DNA from: Sphingomonas sp. DG1-23
GTDB taxonomy: Bacteria; Pseudomonadota; Alphaproteobacteria; Sphingomonadales; Sphingomonadaceae
NCBI RefSeq assembly: GCF_030730875.1
Contig: NZ_JAVAMA010000009.1
Coordinates: 62,001-126,000, forward strand
DNA length: 64,000 nt
Reading direction: 5' to 3'
The notes under the pieces were generated by a model. It saw only the letters and a program-made list of their open reading frames with translations, was not told the DNA's origin and made no database searches. The position numbers and the translations under genes are program-made. Shown one piece after another: positions 7,599-16,127 of the stretch. The stretch's first letter is position 1; every line of letters begins with the position of its first letter.

Positions 7599-9887
7599 AT
7601 GGCAAGAACCAAGACCAAAGCAGGGCTGCCCACGCGGCAGCAGATCATCGACTTCATCTCGGATTCGGACGTTCCGGCAGGCAAGCGCGAGATCGCGCGC
7701 GCCTTCGGACTTTCGGCACAGGAGAAGATCGCGCTCAAGGCGCTGCTCAAGGACATGGCCGATGAGGGGCTGATCGACAGCGCCCCCGGCCGCGCCTTCC
7801 ACAAGATGGGCGGACTGCCCAAGGTCACGGTGCTGCGGGTGACCGAAGCCGATGGCGACACCGTCTGGGCAGTGCCCGAACGCTGGGAGGCGGACGGCAT
7901 TCCGGTACCGCGACTGCGCGTTCGCGAGCAGCGCGGCAAGCGCCCGGCGCTCGGCATCGGCGACCGCATCCTCGCGCGCACCGAGGAAGCCGGCAATGGC
8001 TGGATCGCGCATCCGATGAAGAAGCTTGCGGGCGGCGAGGAGCAGATGCTCGGCGTGGTCCATGAGGAAGGCGGGCGGCTCTATCTGCAGGGCGTCGAGA
8101 AGAAGGAGCGGCACAGCTATCCGATCTCCGAGCGCAACGGCGCCGAGCCGGGCGACCTCGTCCTCGCCAACAAGGCGGGCAAGCCGCCGCGGATCTTCGC
8201 GCATGTCGTCCAGCGGCTCGGCGATCCCTTCGCGCCGCGCAGCTTCTCGCTGATCGCGATCCATCGCCACGGCATTCCCAATCTCTTCTCCGACGAACTG
8301 CTCGCCGAGGCCGAGCGCGTCTCGAAGCAGGATCTCGGTGCGCGCGAGGATCTGCGGCACCTGCCGATCGTCGCGATCGACCCGGCCGATGCGCGCGACC
8401 ATGACGATGCGGTGTGGGCGGCGCCCGACGACGATCCGAAGAACGAAGGCGGCTGGAAGGCCGTGGTTGCGATCGCCGACGTGTCTTTCTACGTCCGTCC
8501 CGGCTCGCAGCTCGACCGCGAAGCGCGCAAGCGCGGCAATTCGGTCTATTTCCCCGATCGCGTCGTGCCGATGCTGCCCGAAATCCTCTCGGCCGAAGTC
8601 TGCTCGCTCAAGGAAGGCGAGGACCGCGCCGCGCTCGCCTGCCATCTGCAGGTCGGCAAGAATGGCGAGCTCAAGAGCTGGCGCTTCACCCGCGCCGTCG
8701 TCAGCCTCGCCGCCAATATCGCCTATGACGACGCGCAGACGATCATCGACGGACCCGGCAGCGAACGGGCGCTGCTCGACGACCGCTTCGCGCCGGGCGG
8801 CGAGAAGCGCGGCGCGATCGAGCCGGCGCTCCGCCACCTCTGGGAGTGCTGGCGGGCGCTCAACAAGGCGCGCGAGAAGCGCGAGCCGCTCGACCTCGAT
8901 CTGCCCGAGCGGCGGATCGTGCTCGACGAGATGGGGCGGATCCTGTCGGTCGCGCCGCGCGAGCGACTCGATGCGCACAAATTGATCGAGGATTACATGA
9001 TCGCGGCCAACGTCGCCGCGGCCAAGGCGCTCGAAGGCAAGAAAGCGCCGGTGATGTACCGCGTCCACGAACCCCCGGCGCGCGAGAAACTGGTCGCGCT
9101 CAAGGAGTATCTCAAGACGTACGACATGGAGTTCGCGCTGGGGCAGGTGATCAAACCGGCCACCTTCAACCGCATCCTCGAGCAGGTGGGCGAGGCCGAT
9201 TTCCGCGACGAAGTGATGCAGCAGGTGCTGCGCAGCCAGACCCAGGCCTATTACGGGCCGCAGAACGCCGGGCATTTCGGGCTGTCGCTGGGCAGCTATG
9301 GGCACTTCACCTCGCCGATCCGCCGCTATGCCGATCTGATCGTCCACCGCTCGCTGGTCGAGGCGTACAAGCTCGGGCCGGGCGGGCTCACCTCCGAGGA
9401 AGCCGGTTCGATGGAGCGGATCGGCGAAAGCATCTCGACGCTCGAGCGCCGGGCGATGGAGGCCGAGCGCGAGACGATCGACCGTTATGTCGCCGCCTAT
9501 CTGTCGGCGCATGTCGGCGAGGTGATGGACGCGCGGATCACCGGCGTCCAGAATTTCGGCTTCTTCGCGACGATCGACGGCATCGGCGGCGACGGACTCG
9601 TGCCGGTGCGCGATCTCGGCACCGAATATTTCCGCTACGACGAAGCGAGCCAGCGGCTGATCGGCGAGGACACAGGCGAATTCTTCGCGATGGGCCAGCG
9701 GATCAGGCTGCGGCTGGCGGAAGCCAACCCGGTTTCGGGCGCCCTGCGTTTCGAGCTTCCCGACGGCAAAGGATCGGCGTCGAGCAGCGGCGAGCGCGAG
9801 GAGCGGCGGGCCCCGCGCGGACCGAAGCGCGAGATCAAGCGGCGCGGACGTCCGGCGAACATCCGTCATCAGGGGCGCAAGCGATAG
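7599..9887 (+). CDS. rnr: ribonuclease R
   Basis: Processive 3'-5' exoribonuclease that degrades structured RNA and takes part in rRNA quality control. The 762-residue product has an N-terminal winged-helix segment (QQIIDFISDSD...REIARAFGLS), cold-shock-type RNA-binding domains, and the RNB catalytic domain with the acidic metal site DPADARDHDDAV near residue 265. Further RNB blocks are RGNSVYFPDRVVPMLPE, DYMIAANVAAA and SYGHFTSPIRRYADL. A C-terminal S1 domain (MDARITGVQNFGFFATI) ends in a basic tail. The frame is open from 7503, but that part lies in the intergenic repeat; the ATG at 7599 matches the usual N-terminus. It stands alone as a transcription unit. Confidence 0.95.
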   Translation: MARTKTKAGLPTRQQIIDFISDSDVPAGKREIARAFGLSAQEKIALKALLKDMADEGLIDSAPGRAFHKMGGLPKVTVLRVTEADGDTVWAVPERWEADGIPVPRLRVREQRGKRPALGIGDRILARTEEAGNGWIAHPMKKLAGGEEQMLGVVHEEGGRLYLQGVEKKERHSYPISERNGAEPGDLVLANKAGKPPRIFAHVVQRLGDPFAPRSFSLIAIHRHGIPNLFSDELLAEAERVSKQDLGAREDLRHLPIVAIDPADARDHDDAVWAAPDDDPKNEGGWKAVVAIADVSFYVRPGSQLDREARKRGNSVYFPDRVVPMLPEILSAEVCSLKEGEDRAALACHLQVGKNGELKSWRFTRAVVSLAANIAYDDAQTIIDGPGSERALLDDRFAPGGEKRGAIEPALRHLWECWRALNKAREKREPLDLDLPERRIVLDEMGRILSVAPRERLDAHKLIEDYMIAANVAAAKALEGKKAPVMYRVHEPPAREKLVALKEYLKTYDMEFALGQVIKPATFNRILEQVGEADFRDEVMQQVLRSQTQAYYGPQNAGHFGLSLGSYGHFTSPIRRYADLIVHRSLVEAYKLGPGGLTSEEAGSMERIGESISTLERRAMEAERETIDRYVAAYLSAHVGEVMDARITGVQNFGFFATIDGIGGDGLVPVRDLGTEYFRYDEASQRLIGEDTGEFFAMGQRIRLRLAEANPVSGALRFELPDGKGSASSSGEREERRAPRGPKREIKRRGRPANIRHQGRKR

Positions 9888-9944
9888 GCCATTGAGCCCC
9901 GGCCGCTCCCGTGCCAGCCTGCGCGCCGGCAGGGGGGACATGCC

Positions 9945-10268
9945 TTGGTCACAGCATCACCGGTTCCGTCGATCATCGCCGCAATGATGTCGCGGGCGCG
10001 GCGGCGCATCGCCGATCATTTCCATGTCCACCACGCGATCAGCGCCGAAGACGCCGTCGCCTTCGTGCCGCAGAGCCGGGCCGAGCACAGCCAGTTCGCG
10101 CGGATGCGGGCGCGGGGCGTGGTCCGCGAAGCCGAGCCCGGCCGCTACTGGCTCGATACCGCTGCCTGGCGGGCCGAGGCGGAGGCACGTCGCCGCATGC
10201 TGGTGCCGATCGTGATCGCGCTCTGCGTGATCGTCGCAGGTCTGATCACGCTCGGCTATCGCGGCTGA
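9945..10268 (+). CDS. small membrane-anchored hypothetical protein
   Basis: A 107-residue product if the TTG at 9945 is used; AGGGGGG lies about eight bases upstream. An ATG at 9984 is the alternative. The first 80 residues are basic and helical, with a segment (HHAISAEDAVAF...FARMRARGVV...GRYWLD) whose pattern recalls a winged-helix fold. The C-terminus is a single transmembrane helix (MLVPIVIALCVIVAGLITLG). It lies 57 bases after RNase R on the same strand and could be read through from it. I do not recognise a named family. Confidence 0.6.
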   Translation: MVTASPVPSIIAAMMSRARRRIADHFHVHHAISAEDAVAFVPQSRAEHSQFARMRARGVVREAEPGRYWLDTAAWRAEAEARRRMLVPIVIALCVIVAGLITLGYRG

Positions 10269-10405
10269 CCTGGCCTGACAGGGCCTAAATTGACAAAGTT
10301 CACGGAAACGCGATTCATCGCGCAACATTCTTTCGTGCGCTGGATCCCATCATCCACGATTTGAAAAGAGCGGCCGGCACGAGCCGGCTGCCCGATCCCA
10401 GCATT

Positions 10406-10424
10406 CGAAATCCTACATTGCAAG
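10406..10424. repeat. 19-nt intergenic motif, copy 1
   Basis: CGAAATCCTACATTGCAAG lies just past the stop of the minus-strand gene ending at 10429. The same motif with one change occurs at 25944-25962 in another gene-free stretch. It is too long for a chance match to be likely in 64 kb, but its role is unknown. Confidence 0.35.
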
Positions 10425-10428
10425 CGCG

Positions 10429-11592
10429 CTATTCGATCGTGAAGGTCAATCCGGCATGCGCCTCGAGCCGCTGCCTGAGCGGCTCGGCCATCAGCGCGCC
10501 CGGAGTCCAGATGCCGCCTTCGCCCTGCACGTCGCGGATCAGGCAGAGTGCGCTCTCGGCGATCATCTTGCTGGTCGAGCCATAGCCCGGGTCGCGGTCG
10601 CCCTTCACCGATGCGGTGAGGCGCTCGCCCGATTCCATCTCCGCGACGAAGGCCAGGTCGTAGAAGCCGGTCTCGCGCTCTTCCTTGCCGGGTCCTTCGC
10701 CGGGGGCCGGGCCCTTGTCCGAATTCATCGGGTTCATCTTGGCGATCGCCTCTGCCGCAGCCTTGCCGATATCGCCGATGCCCGGCGCGACCATCATCTC
10801 GTCATAACGGAAGTCCGTGCCATAAGGGTGACCGGCGAGGAAGTTGGTGCGGTGAACGTTCTTGGTGTTGATCACCGCCATCATGAACGGCGCGACCCAG
10901 CCGCCCACTGCCTCGTCATATTCGGGCAGCACGCCCTTGGGCTGGCTCGGCCCCTCGAAGCCGGGGGTGAGCGCGAACGGATCGATCAGGGCCTTGAACA
11001 CCGCGGGATCCCTCGCGGCGGCCATCGCAGTCGCCTTGCCGCTGGCAAAGGTGCCGCCCGAGAAGGTGCCCTTCATCGCGCGGACACGGCCCTTCACGCG
11101 CGGCGCGGGCTTGCCGAATTTGGCGATGGCGGCCTGTTGCACGGTCCATACGCCGAGATCGAAGGGGATCGAATCGAAGCCGCACGAGAAGACGATCCGC
11201 GCGCCGCTGGCCTTGGCGGCGTCCTGATATTTGCCGATCATGTCGTGCATGAAATTGGGCTCGCCGCACAGATCGACATAGGCGGTGCCGGTCTCGACGC
11301 ACGCCGCGAGCAGGGGTTCGCCGTAGAGGGTGTAAGGGCCGACGGTGGTGATGACGACCTGCGCGCGGGCGGTCATCGCCTCGAGCGCGGCGGGATCGTC
11401 GGCATTGGCGGTGAGCAGCGGGGTATCGGCGGGGGCGCCGATCTCGTCGCGCACTTCCTGCAGCTTGCTCAGCGAACGCCCGGCCATCGCCCATTTCACG
11501 TCGGCATAATGAGCCGCGAGATATTCGGCGACGAGGCGGCCGGTGAAGCCGGTGGCGCCATAGACGATGATCTCGAATTCGCGATTCGCCAT
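10429..11592 (-). CDS. saccharopine dehydrogenase-like NAD(P)-binding protein
   Basis: A 387-residue Rossmann-fold protein opening with FEIIVYGATGFTGRLVAEYL, the nucleotide-binding signature of the saccharopine-dehydrogenase-like / trans-acting enoyl reductase family. It then has AMAGRSLSKL, VVITTVGPYTLYGEPL and YVDLCGEPNFMHDMI, all diagnostic of that group. The members are mostly of unknown substrate; some act in lipid biosynthesis. An in-frame ATG exists 15 bases upstream, but those codons contain the GGGAGAGA ribosome-binding site of the ATG at 11592, which I therefore chose. The gene precedes the ABC exporter in opposite gene order with a 78-bp gap. Confidence 0.82.
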   Translation of the reverse strand: MANREFEIIVYGATGFTGRLVAEYLAAHYADVKWAMAGRSLSKLQEVRDEIGAPADTPLLTANADDPAALEAMTARAQVVITTVGPYTLYGEPLLAACVETGTAYVDLCGEPNFMHDMIGKYQDAAKASGARIVFSCGFDSIPFDLGVWTVQQAAIAKFGKPAPRVKGRVRAMKGTFSGGTFASGKATAMAAARDPAVFKALIDPFALTPGFEGPSQPKGVLPEYDEAVGGWVAPFMMAVINTKNVHRTNFLAGHPYGTDFRYDEMMVAPGIGDIGKAAAEAIAKMNPMNSDKGPAPGEGPGKEERETGFYDLAFVAEMESGERLTASVKGDRDPGYGSTSKMIAESALCLIRDVQGEGGIWTPGALMAEPLRQRLEAHAGLTFTIE

Positions 11593-11670
11593 TTCTCTCT
11601 CCCGCACGCCGGCTCCATACCGGCTTTTCTAAAGTCTAGAGCGGGAGAATGCGCAGCGCCAGTCCGGCGT

Positions 11671-13452
11671 TCAGCCCTGGTTGAATTGCAGCGCGGCGAG
11701 CCGGGCATAGAGGCCGTTGGCGCCGACCAGTTCGGCATGGCTGCCGGTCTCGACGATGCGGCCCTCGTCCATGACGATGATCCGGTCGGCGGCGCGGACG
11801 GTGGCGAGACGGTGCGCGATGACGAGCGTGGTGCGATTGGCCATCAGCCGCTCGAGCGCGTCCTGGACGAGGCGCTCGCTTTCGGCATCGAGCGCCGAGG
11901 TGGCTTCGTCAAGCAGCAGGATCGGCGCGTCGCGGAGCAAGGCGCGGGCGATCGCGATGCGCTGGCGCTGGCCGCCCGAGAGACGCGCGCCGGCTTCGCC
12001 GAGGAAGGTGTCGAGCCCTTGCGGCAGCTCGCGGAGGAAGTCGGCTGCATTGGCGGCTTCGGCCGCGGCCCAGATCGCGTCTTCGTGCGCGTCCCACGCG
12101 CCGTAGCGCAGATTGTCGCGCGCCGAGGCGCCGAAGATCACCGTGTCCTGCGGGACGATCGCCATGCGGGCGCGGATCTCGGCGGGATCGGCCGCGCGGA
12201 CATCGACGCCGTCGACGCGGACGCTGCCGGCTTCGGGATCGTAGAAGCGCTGGAGCAGCTGGAACAAGGTCGACTTGCCCGCGCCGGACGGGCCGACCAC
12301 CGCGACGGTCTCGCCGGGGCGGATCTCGAGCGAGAAATCGGCGAGCGCCGAAATCTCGGGCCGCGTCGGATAGCGGAAGGTGACCTGATCGAAGACGACC
12401 GCCCCCTGCGGCGGCTGGGGGAGCGGCACCGGATTGGCCGGCGCGGCGATGTCGGGCTGCTCGCGCAGCAATTCGGCGAGGCGGCTGGCGGCGCCCGAGC
12501 CGCGAAGCAATTCGCCATAGACTTCGGTCAGCGCGCCGAACGAGCCGGTGACGAGGCCGGCGGTGATCACGAACGCGGTGATCGATCCGCCCGAGATGCG
12601 GCCTTCGGCGACGCCGTACACCGCGTCCCACATGATCAGCGTGATCGCGGTGAACAGCAGCCCGATCACCGCCGCGGTCATCACCGCGCGGAGTGCGAAG
12701 CGGCGCTTGGCGGCGGTGAAGCTGCGGGTGACCGCGCCTTCGAAGCGCTCGGCCTCGCGCGTCTCCTGCCCAAAGGCCTGGACGATGCGCATCGCCCCCA
12801 GGGTTTCCGAAGCGATCGATCCGATATCGGCGACGCGATCCTGGCTCGACCGCGACAGGCTGCGGACGCGGCCGCCGAGCCAGACGATCGGCAGCACGAT
12901 CACCGGAATGCCGACGAGCAGATAGGCGGCGATCGCCGGCGCGAGGGTGAACAAATAGATGATCCCGCCCACGCCGGTGAGCAGGTTCCGGAGCGCGGTC
13001 GAGACCGTGTTGCCGACGACCATTTCGACGATCGCGGTATCCGAGGTGAGCCGCGAGGCGATCTCCGACGGGCGGTTCTCCTCGAACCATTTGGGCGGCA
13101 GCCGGAGCAGGTTGCGATGGACCGCCATGCGGATGTCGGCGACGGTGCGCTCGCCGACCCAGGAGACGAAGAAGAAGCGCACCGCCGTCGCGACCGCGAG
13201 CGCGAGGACGACGAGCAGCAGCCCCTGGAAATAGATTCCGATCTTGCTGGTGTCGGCGCCGGCGGCGAAGCCGTTGTCGACGATCTGCTTGAAGGTGCGC
13301 GGCACCCAGAGGGTAGCGACCGAGGAGGCGATCAGCGCCAGCGTCGCCACCGCCAGCTGGAGCGGATAGCGGCGCGTGAAGCTCCAGACGACGAGCAAAT
13401 TGCTGAGCTTGCGCCGAGGCTGGGGAGCGGGCGCAGGTGCGGGATCGGCCAT
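11671..13452 (-). CDS. ABC transporter, fused permease and ATP-binding protein (exporter type)
   Basis: A 593-residue half-transporter of the MsbA/lipid-A-exporter-like ABCB group. The N-terminal part has six transmembrane helices (starting NLLVVWSFTRRYPLQLAV), with the intracellular loop GSIASETLGAMRIVQAFGQE. The nucleotide-binding domain has Walker A GPSGAGKST, signature LSGGQRQRIAIARALL, Walker B ILLLDEATSALD and the H-loop VIAHRLATV. It should work as a homodimer exporting a hydrophobic or lipid-linked substrate; the substrate is not readable. The reading frame extends to 13542, but the ATG at 13452 precedes a normal polar N-terminus and the extension overlaps repeat DNA. Confidence 0.92.
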   Translation of the reverse strand: MADPAPAPAPQPRRKLSNLLVVWSFTRRYPLQLAVATLALIASSVATLWVPRTFKQIVDNGFAAGADTSKIGIYFQGLLLVVLALAVATAVRFFFVSWVGERTVADIRMAVHRNLLRLPPKWFEENRPSEIASRLTSDTAIVEMVVGNTVSTALRNLLTGVGGIIYLFTLAPAIAAYLLVGIPVIVLPIVWLGGRVRSLSRSSQDRVADIGSIASETLGAMRIVQAFGQETREAERFEGAVTRSFTAAKRRFALRAVMTAAVIGLLFTAITLIMWDAVYGVAEGRISGGSITAFVITAGLVTGSFGALTEVYGELLRGSGAASRLAELLREQPDIAAPANPVPLPQPPQGAVVFDQVTFRYPTRPEISALADFSLEIRPGETVAVVGPSGAGKSTLFQLLQRFYDPEAGSVRVDGVDVRAADPAEIRARMAIVPQDTVIFGASARDNLRYGAWDAHEDAIWAAAEAANAADFLRELPQGLDTFLGEAGARLSGGQRQRIAIARALLRDAPILLLDEATSALDAESERLVQDALERLMANRTTLVIAHRLATVRAADRIIVMDEGRIVETGSHAELVGANGLYARLAALQFNQG

Positions 13453-13500
13453 GGCGCGCGGACTAGCGTGAATGCGGGGGGAGGGGAATTCCCATTCTCC

Positions 13501-13693
13501 TTCTCCCCTTGCGGGCGGGTCAGGCCGGTCATGCCCCGGCATGACCTGAACAGCGCGGGGCGCTGTTTACCTGATGCGGGAGGGAGCCGATGAAATCGGC
13601 GGAAGGGTGAGGGGACGTGCGTCTTGACCAACGTCCCCCTCATCCTTCCCACGCCTACGACGTGGCCCCTTTCCTTCTCCCGCAAGGGGAGGA
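13501..13693. repeat. palindrome-pair intergenic repeat (CTCCCCTTGCGGG type)
   Basis: The left arm TTCTCCCCTTGCGGG (13501-13515) is matched by CCCGCAAGGGGAGGA (13679-13693), its reverse complement at 14 of 15 positions. Between them lie further GC-rich inverted segments. The same motif family occurs at 7303-7539 and 19050-19174. Confidence 0.6.
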
Positions 13694-13744
13694 GGAGTTG
13701 AAATCGGAACCGCTTCCATATTTGGAACATTTGGTATGACAACG

Positions 13745-13755
13745 TTGCACCGCAG
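13745..13755 (+). promoter_or_regulatory. candidate PhaR-type operator upstream of phaZ
   Basis: TTGCACCGCAG lies 66 bases before the phaZ start. It matches the CTGC-N3-GCAG pattern reported for PhaR binding in alphaproteobacterial PHA genes at 7 of 8 fixed positions. The location fits repression of PHA genes when no granules are present. The match is short, so the call is tentative. Confidence 0.35.
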
Positions 13756-13820
13756 CACGGGGCACTCTATTAGTAAGATAAGTCGCCGCCGTTCCAACGG
13801 GTGACGGTGGAAGGAATTGC

Positions 13821-15053
13821 ATGCTCTACGACGCGTACGAGATTCAGCGCTCGCTTCTTGCGGGGGCCAGCGCCTGGGCCAATTTCTCCGCGGGGCTGCT
13901 CAACAATCCGGCCAATCCCTTCGCCTATTTCGGCGGGGGCCCGGTGCTCGCCTCGGCGCTCGAGGTGTTCGCCCATGCCTCGGCGCCACGCGGCAAGCCC
14001 GATTTCGGGCTCGACTTCACCACGATCGCGGGCAAGCGGGTCGAGGTGCGCGAGGAGATCGTGCTGCGGAAGCCGTTCGGGCAATTGAAGCGCTTCGTGC
14101 GCAGCGGCGTCGAAGGCGGCCCCAAATTGCTGATCGTTGCGCCGATGTCGGGCCATTATGCCACTTTGCTGCGCGGCACGGTCGAGCGGATGCTCCCGGT
14201 CGCCGACGTCTACATCACCGACTGGCGCGACGCGAAGCTGGTGCCGGTGAGCGAGGGCCGCTTCGATCTCGACGATTATATCGATTATCTGGTCGCGTTC
14301 CTCGCGCATATCGGCGCCGAGGGCGACCCGCGCGCGCACATGCTGGCGGTGTGCCAGCCCTCGGTTCCGGCCTATGCCGCCGCCGCGCTGATGAGCGCGG
14401 ACAAGCACCCCAATCGGCCGAGGACGCTCACCATGATGGGCGGGCCGATCGACACCCGCGAGGCGCCGACCGCGGTCAACACGCTGGCGACCGAGCGGCC
14501 GCACAGCTGGTTCGCGCAGAACGTGATCGCGACGATCCCGGCGACCTACCCGGGCGCGGGGCGGCGGGTCTATCCCGGCTTCCTGCAGCTGGCGGGCTTC
14601 ATGACGATGAATCTCGGCAGCCACATGGTCAGCCATTGGGAGATGTTCAAACATCTCGTCCAGGGCGACGGCGAAAGCGCCGATTCGACGATGCGATTCT
14701 ACGAGGAATATCGCAGCGTCTGCGACATGACCGCCGAATTCTATCTCCAGACGATCGACGTGGTGTTCCAGAGCCATGCGCTGCCCAAAGGCGAGATGCT
14801 GCACCGCGGGCGCCGGGTCGATCCGTCGGCGATCACCGACATCGCGATCCTCGCGATCGAAGGCGAGCGCGACGACATCTCCGGGCTGGGCCAGACCAAG
14901 GCAGCGCTGACCATCGCCGACAAATTGCCGGCGAAGCTCAAGCAATATCACATGGCGCCCGAAGTCGGCCATTACGGCATCTTCAACGGATCGAAGTGGC
15001 GCAACCGGATCGCGCCGGTGCTCGAGCAGTGGATTGCCGCGCATAGCGGCTGA
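13821..15053 (+). CDS. phaZ: intracellular polyhydroxyalkanoate depolymerase
   Basis: Degrades stored PHA granules in the cytoplasm. The 410-residue length is the family norm, and the N-terminus (MLYDAYEIQRSLLAGASAWA) is characteristic of the intracellular PHB depolymerase family, in which a cysteine replaces the lipase-box serine. Here the nucleophile elbow is VCQPSVP, with C178. The C-terminal part contains the acidic IEGERDDISG and the histidine in PEVGHYGIFNGSKW, completing the likely triad. There is no signal peptide, as expected. Thiolase and MaoC hydratase genes at 17.9-19.6 kb may feed the same acyl-CoA pool. Confidence 0.92.
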   Translation: MLYDAYEIQRSLLAGASAWANFSAGLLNNPANPFAYFGGGPVLASALEVFAHASAPRGKPDFGLDFTTIAGKRVEVREEIVLRKPFGQLKRFVRSGVEGGPKLLIVAPMSGHYATLLRGTVERMLPVADVYITDWRDAKLVPVSEGRFDLDDYIDYLVAFLAHIGAEGDPRAHMLAVCQPSVPAYAAAALMSADKHPNRPRTLTMMGGPIDTREAPTAVNTLATERPHSWFAQNVIATIPATYPGAGRRVYPGFLQLAGFMTMNLGSHMVSHWEMFKHLVQGDGESADSTMRFYEEYRSVCDMTAEFYLQTIDVVFQSHALPKGEMLHRGRRVDPSAITDIAILAIEGERDDISGLGQTKAALTIADKLPAKLKQYHMAPEVGHYGIFNGSKWRNRIAPVLEQWIAAHSG

Positions 15054-15065
15054 ATCGGCTAATCT

Positions 15066-15171
15066 GTCACCCCGGCCTTGTGCCGGGGTCCATGAGGCGG
15101 CTTGGCGAAAGCGTGGAGCCTCCAGCCTTTCCGTCGCGGCACGGTGGATCCCGGCACAAGGCCGGGATGAC
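15066..15171. repeat. palindrome-pair intergenic repeat (CCCCGG-CTTG-CCGGGG type)
   Basis: The left arm at 15066-15091 and the right arm at 15146-15171 are reverse complements at 24 of 26 positions, and each arm is itself an imperfect palindrome around CCGGCCTTGTGCCGG. The pair sits between convergent phaZ and the YkvA-like gene, where it may also act as a bidirectional terminator. The same unit recurs at 34313, 35711 and, in altered form, 63609. Confidence 0.65.
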
Positions 15172-15187
15172 CGGAATGTTGCTTTAC

Positions 15188-15556
15188 CTAATCATACGCC
15201 GTCACCAGCATGCTCCACGCGAGCAGCGCCAGCAGCCCCCAGATCGTCGCCACGATCAGCACGCCGCCCCAGCTGACCGGGCGGCGCGTGGCGATCTCGG
15301 CTTTGGCGCGATGTTCGGCGAATTGCTCGGGGGCGATCATCTTCTCGAACAGCCAGATGCCGATCGGAATCAGGATCGCGTCGTCGAGCAGCCCGAGCAC
15401 CGGAATGAAATCGGGGATCAGGTCGATCGGCGACAGCGCATAGGCCGCGACCAGCAGGCCGAACAGCTTCGCGTAGAGCGGTGTGCGCGGGTCGCGCACC
15501 GCGAGGTACACGGCGTGCGCTTCGGTGCGGATGCGGTGCGCGAGCGAGGGCCCCAT
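15188..15556 (-). CDS. YkvA-family (DUF1232) small membrane protein
   Basis: A 122-residue membrane protein. The DUF1232 signature lies at about residues 20-60: the conserved DPRTPLYAKL lead-in, then YALSPIDLIPDFIPVLGLLDD, a hydrophobic helix with the invariant SPIDLIPD. A second transmembrane helix (GVLIVATIWGLLALLAWSML) is at the C-terminus. The function of the family is unknown. It follows the FMN-binding protein gene by 43 bases on the same strand and is probably the last gene of the glucokinase operon. Confidence 0.85.
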   Translation of the reverse strand: MGPSLAHRIRTEAHAVYLAVRDPRTPLYAKLFGLLVAAYALSPIDLIPDFIPVLGLLDDAILIPIGIWLFEKMIAPEQFAEHRAKAEIATRRPVSWGGVLIVATIWGLLALLAWSMLVTAYD

Positions 15557-15599
15557 GGCTCAGGACTTCGCGCGCCGCGCCCCTTCGGTCAATTCCGGA

Positions 15600-16082
15600 T
15601 TAGCCCTCAGCCGTAGTGCCCACAACCGCGTGGCTGCCTTCCTCGCCGCCCTTGATCGTGCCGCCGAACAGCATCTTGAGCTTGCCCGACACCGACATGT
15701 CGGTCTCCCACAATTCGGCGCTGTCGATGTCGAAGCGCAGCAAGGCGAGGTTGGGATCGTCCTTGCCGCCGGGAAACCATGCCTCGACATGGCTGTTCCA
15801 CAATTTGTCGATCATCGCGAAATCATTGTCGATCTTCGCAGTCCCGTCGAAGCAGGCGAAATAATCGTGCCCCTTCGAGACGAAATGCGCCATCGCGCGC
15901 CCGCCCGGGGCAAGACGATTGTCCTTGCCGATGAAGAAGAACAGGGTGTCGACCTGATCCTCGTCGAGCTGGGCGGTGAGCGGGATGTGGTGTTCGGGAC
16001 TGTCGATCAGCCCGATCATCACGAACGGGCTGTCCGCCAGCTTCTTCCACAGGTCTTTCTTGAGTTCGGCGGTATCGGCCAT
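15600..16082 (-). CDS. pyridoxamine 5'-phosphate oxidase-family protein (general stress protein 26-like)
   Basis: A 160-residue split-barrel flavin-binding protein. It has the GSP26-like pattern: a helical start (LKKDLWKKLADSPFVMIGLI), the barrel strand LFFFIGKDNRLA, VSKGHDYFACFDGTAKI, and a late LWNSHVEAWFPGGKDDPNLALLRF segment. This last segment is typical of the stress-related subgroup, not of the true PdxH enzyme. Such proteins bind FMN or FAD and their physiological role is poorly known. It lies 45 bases downstream of glk and 43 upstream of the YkvA-like gene, consistent with one operon. Confidence 0.82.
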   Translation of the reverse strand: MADTAELKKDLWKKLADSPFVMIGLIDSPEHHIPLTAQLDEDQVDTLFFFIGKDNRLAPGGRAMAHFVSKGHDYFACFDGTAKIDNDFAMIDKLWNSHVEAWFPGGKDDPNLALLRFDIDSAELWETDMSVSGKLKMLFGGTIKGGEEGSHAVVGTTAEG

Positions 16083-16127
16083 GGCAGGTCTCCCGGATTG
16101 CGTTCGGGAGAGTAACGGCGCGGCGGT

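Larger units (their letters stand above)
13453..13820. other. gene-free stretch between ABC exporter and phaZ
   Basis: This 368-bp stretch separates divergent genes. Its left half is the palindromic repeat pair described separately (13501-13693). Its right half, from about 13700, is less GC-rich and should hold the phaZ promoter, including a PhaR-like site at 13745-13755. The ribosome-binding site GGAAGGA lies just before 13821. I see no coding sequence in it. Confidence 0.6.

Noticed and set aside
7596..9941. A 781-codon minus-strand frame
   Set aside because: It is the antisense shadow of RNase R, whose catalytic and S1 motifs are on the plus strand.
10456..13593. A 1,045-codon plus-strand frame
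   Set aside because: It lies antisense to the saccharopine-dehydrogenase-like gene and the ABC exporter, both of which have full motif sets. The plus-strand product has no recognisable domain.
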